A DNA stretch of 64,000 bases from JBMOMT01 sp049324835 (GTDB lineage: Bacteria > Chloroflexota > Anaerolineae > CAYNKW01). The notes beneath the pieces are model-generated. The model was not told the DNA's origin, searched no databases, and saw nothing but the letters and a program-made list of their open reading frames with translations. This document shows positions 63,044-64,000 of this stretch, in pieces. The translations under genes and the position numbers were made by a program. The DNA lies in contig JBMOMT010000023.1 in NCBI GenBank assembly GCA_049324835.1, positions 1-64,000 on the forward strand, read 5' to 3'. How positions within the stretch are numbered: position 1 is the first letter of the stretch; every line of letters starts with the position of its first letter.

Positions 63044-63982
63044 ATGATCATGTTGGATATGATTCGCCGCCTGACCCAATCTGAACACCAGCGCATCGAG
63101 GCCGCGCTTTCGGCCTACGTGGATGGTGAGCTCCCGGCCCGCCAGGCGCGGGCCATCGAGGCCCACCTGGCCGGCTGCGATGCCTGCCTCCAAGAGGTGC
63201 GCCGCCTGCGCTATGCCAAGAACCTGCTGGCCCAATCGCCCATGCCCGCCCTGCCGCGCAGCTTTGTGCTGCGCCGCGCCGATGTGGAACAACCGGTCGC
63301 CGCCGCGCGGCGCACTCGTTTGCAGCCCGGCGCGGCCTATGCCTACCTGCGCGGCGCCACCGCGGTGGTGACCCTGGCTTTTGCCCTGCTCATTGCCGGC
63401 GACCTGACGGGGCGTCTGGGCTTGGGAAGCCGCCAGGTGTCCCTGGCGCCGGCGCCAGCCGCCTACAACACCCAAGAGACCGCACTCCCACAGGCTATCG
63501 TCTCCACCGAGGTGGTCGAAGAGATGGTGGTCATGGAAAGCGCACCGCCGGTGACAGTGGAAGCGGAAAAAGAGGTAGAAGAGGCAGCCGCGCCACCACC
63601 CTCGGCCAGCCCACTGCCGAGCGACGAACCGCTACCCACAGAACTGCCGTCTCGGGCCAAAGAGGCTGAAGATACGCAGTCACTGCGTGTACAGGGAGCA
63701 ACAACCACCGAGGTCACTTTGGCAGTCGATGCCGCGCCGACCCCAGAACCCACACCTGCGCCGTCGATGCCGCTTTCCACGGATACACCTGCCCCCAGAC
63801 CCACACCGCGCCCCACGGTCGCGCCCACGCCATCGCCACAGCCAACGGAGGCTCAGGCCGATCTCACCCAAAAGGCAGGCCATCGTACACTCGCGCCCGT
63901 GCGCCTGATCGAAATCGGGTTGGGCGGCCTGGCCCTGATTCTACTGATCGTCACGCTGATCCTCCGTCGCCAGCAGTTGTAA
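63044..63982 (+). CDS. Anti-sigma factor with zinc-finger domain, two membrane segments
   Basis: 312 residues. The N-terminal zinc anti-sigma domain has HLAGCDACLQEV (H-x3-C-x2-C) in the context LSAYVDGELPARQARAIEAH. A membrane helix lies at about 103-122, then a long Pro/Thr/Ala/Glu-rich extracytoplasmic region (about 140-285), and a second hydrophobic helix at the end (IEIGLGGLALILLIVTLIL) followed by RRQQL. The second helix with a basic tail makes the outer part a loop tethered at both ends. It should hold the ECF sigma factor inactive until a signal acts. The last 18 bases of the window carry no feature. Confidence 0.9.
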   Translation: MIMLDMIRRLTQSEHQRIEAALSAYVDGELPARQARAIEAHLAGCDACLQEVRRLRYAKNLLAQSPMPALPRSFVLRRADVEQPVAAARRTRLQPGAAYAYLRGATAVVTLAFALLIAGDLTGRLGLGSRQVSLAPAPAAYNTQETALPQAIVSTEVVEEMVVMESAPPVTVEAEKEVEEAAAPPPSASPLPSDEPLPTELPSRAKEAEDTQSLRVQGATTTEVTLAVDAAPTPEPTPAPSMPLSTDTPAPRPTPRPTVAPTPSPQPTEAQADLTQKAGHRTLAPVRLIEIGLGGLALILLIVTLILRRQQL

Positions 63983-64000
63983 AACTCGCCAGCCATCGGG

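Noticed and set aside
1..64000. CRISPR array, prophage, complete insertion sequence or rRNA operon
   Set aside because: I looked for regular spacers, integrase, transposase, phage structural genes and rRNA blocks and saw none. Only short non-coding mobile elements are present.

Overview
The window is a high-GC bacterial chromosome segment with no rRNA operon. The mix of genes points to Chloroflexota (Anaerolineae/Caldilineae-like). It combines Gram-positive-type traits (PASTA Ser/Thr kinase, class D/E-type sortase, MurJ, no outer-membrane genes) with a solute-binding lipoprotein whose long Val/Glu/Thr linker is typical of Chloroflexota, a CcmE with Cys in place of the heme-binding His, and many short inverted-repeat elements between genes. 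This is inferred from gene content, not from a marker gene. About 58 protein genes, two tRNAs (Glu-UUC, Leu-CAA) and RNase P RNA are supported.

Layout. 0-3.7 kb: cytochrome c maturation genes (ccmE, ccmF, a zinc-ribbon protein). 3.8-9.5 kb: REC-CpaE ATPase, unknown protein, YbjN-like protein, ClpC/ClpA-type ATPase, YgiT-type zinc-finger protein, signal peptidase I. 9.7-11.2 kb: tRNA-Glu, deoC, rnpB. 11.2-14.4 kb: PASTA kinase and a PDZ multi-pass membrane protein. 14.9-19.6 kb: metallophosphatase, three small membrane proteins, guaB. 19.9-24.9 kb: hsp20, fmdB-like, moaC, smc. 24.9-32.2 kb: one minus-strand catabolic operon (ROK regulator, amidohydrolase, solute-binding protein, two permeases, argininosuccinate-lyase-like enzyme) with a clear promoter and a possible attenuator. 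32.5-36.5 kb: two-component pair, rRNA methylase, trxB. 36.8-42.9 kb: yebC-ruvC-ruvA, then three REC-containing signalling proteins ending in an adenylate cyclase. 43-46 kb: small membrane protein, sortase, murJ. 46.3-49.6 kb: KAS III, a nuclease-like protein overlapping a Dam-type methylase, and a hidden SelW-like selenoprotein gene with an in-frame UGA. 49.6-58.7 kb: ClC transporter, Ca2+ ATPase, DUF1786 protein, trpS, an unknown protein, DUF423. 58.7-62.3 kb: two phosphofructokinase paralogues, two paralogous anchored proteins, tRNA-Leu. 62.4-64 kb: ECF sigma factor and anti-sigma factor.

The strongest unexpected observations are five. (1) A 79-codon SelW/Rdx gene (49378-49617) has TGA exactly at the second redox position of its CxxU motif, with a short hairpin at bacterial SECIS spacing. 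It is missed if TGA is read only as stop. (2) A family of ~120-bp elements has ~28-bp terminal inverted repeats; three copies have clean 8-9 bp target duplications and a fourth has 7 of 8 matching. Several copies sit just upstream of promoter -35 boxes. (3) A PD-(D/E)XK-like protein overlaps a Dam-type methylase by ATGA and is preceded by a promoter placed for leaderless transcription. (4) Of the two tandem phosphofructokinases, one carries the residues of PPi-dependent enzymes and the other those of ATP-dependent enzymes. (5) An argininosuccinate-lyase-like enzyme lies in a sugar-type ABC transporter operon.
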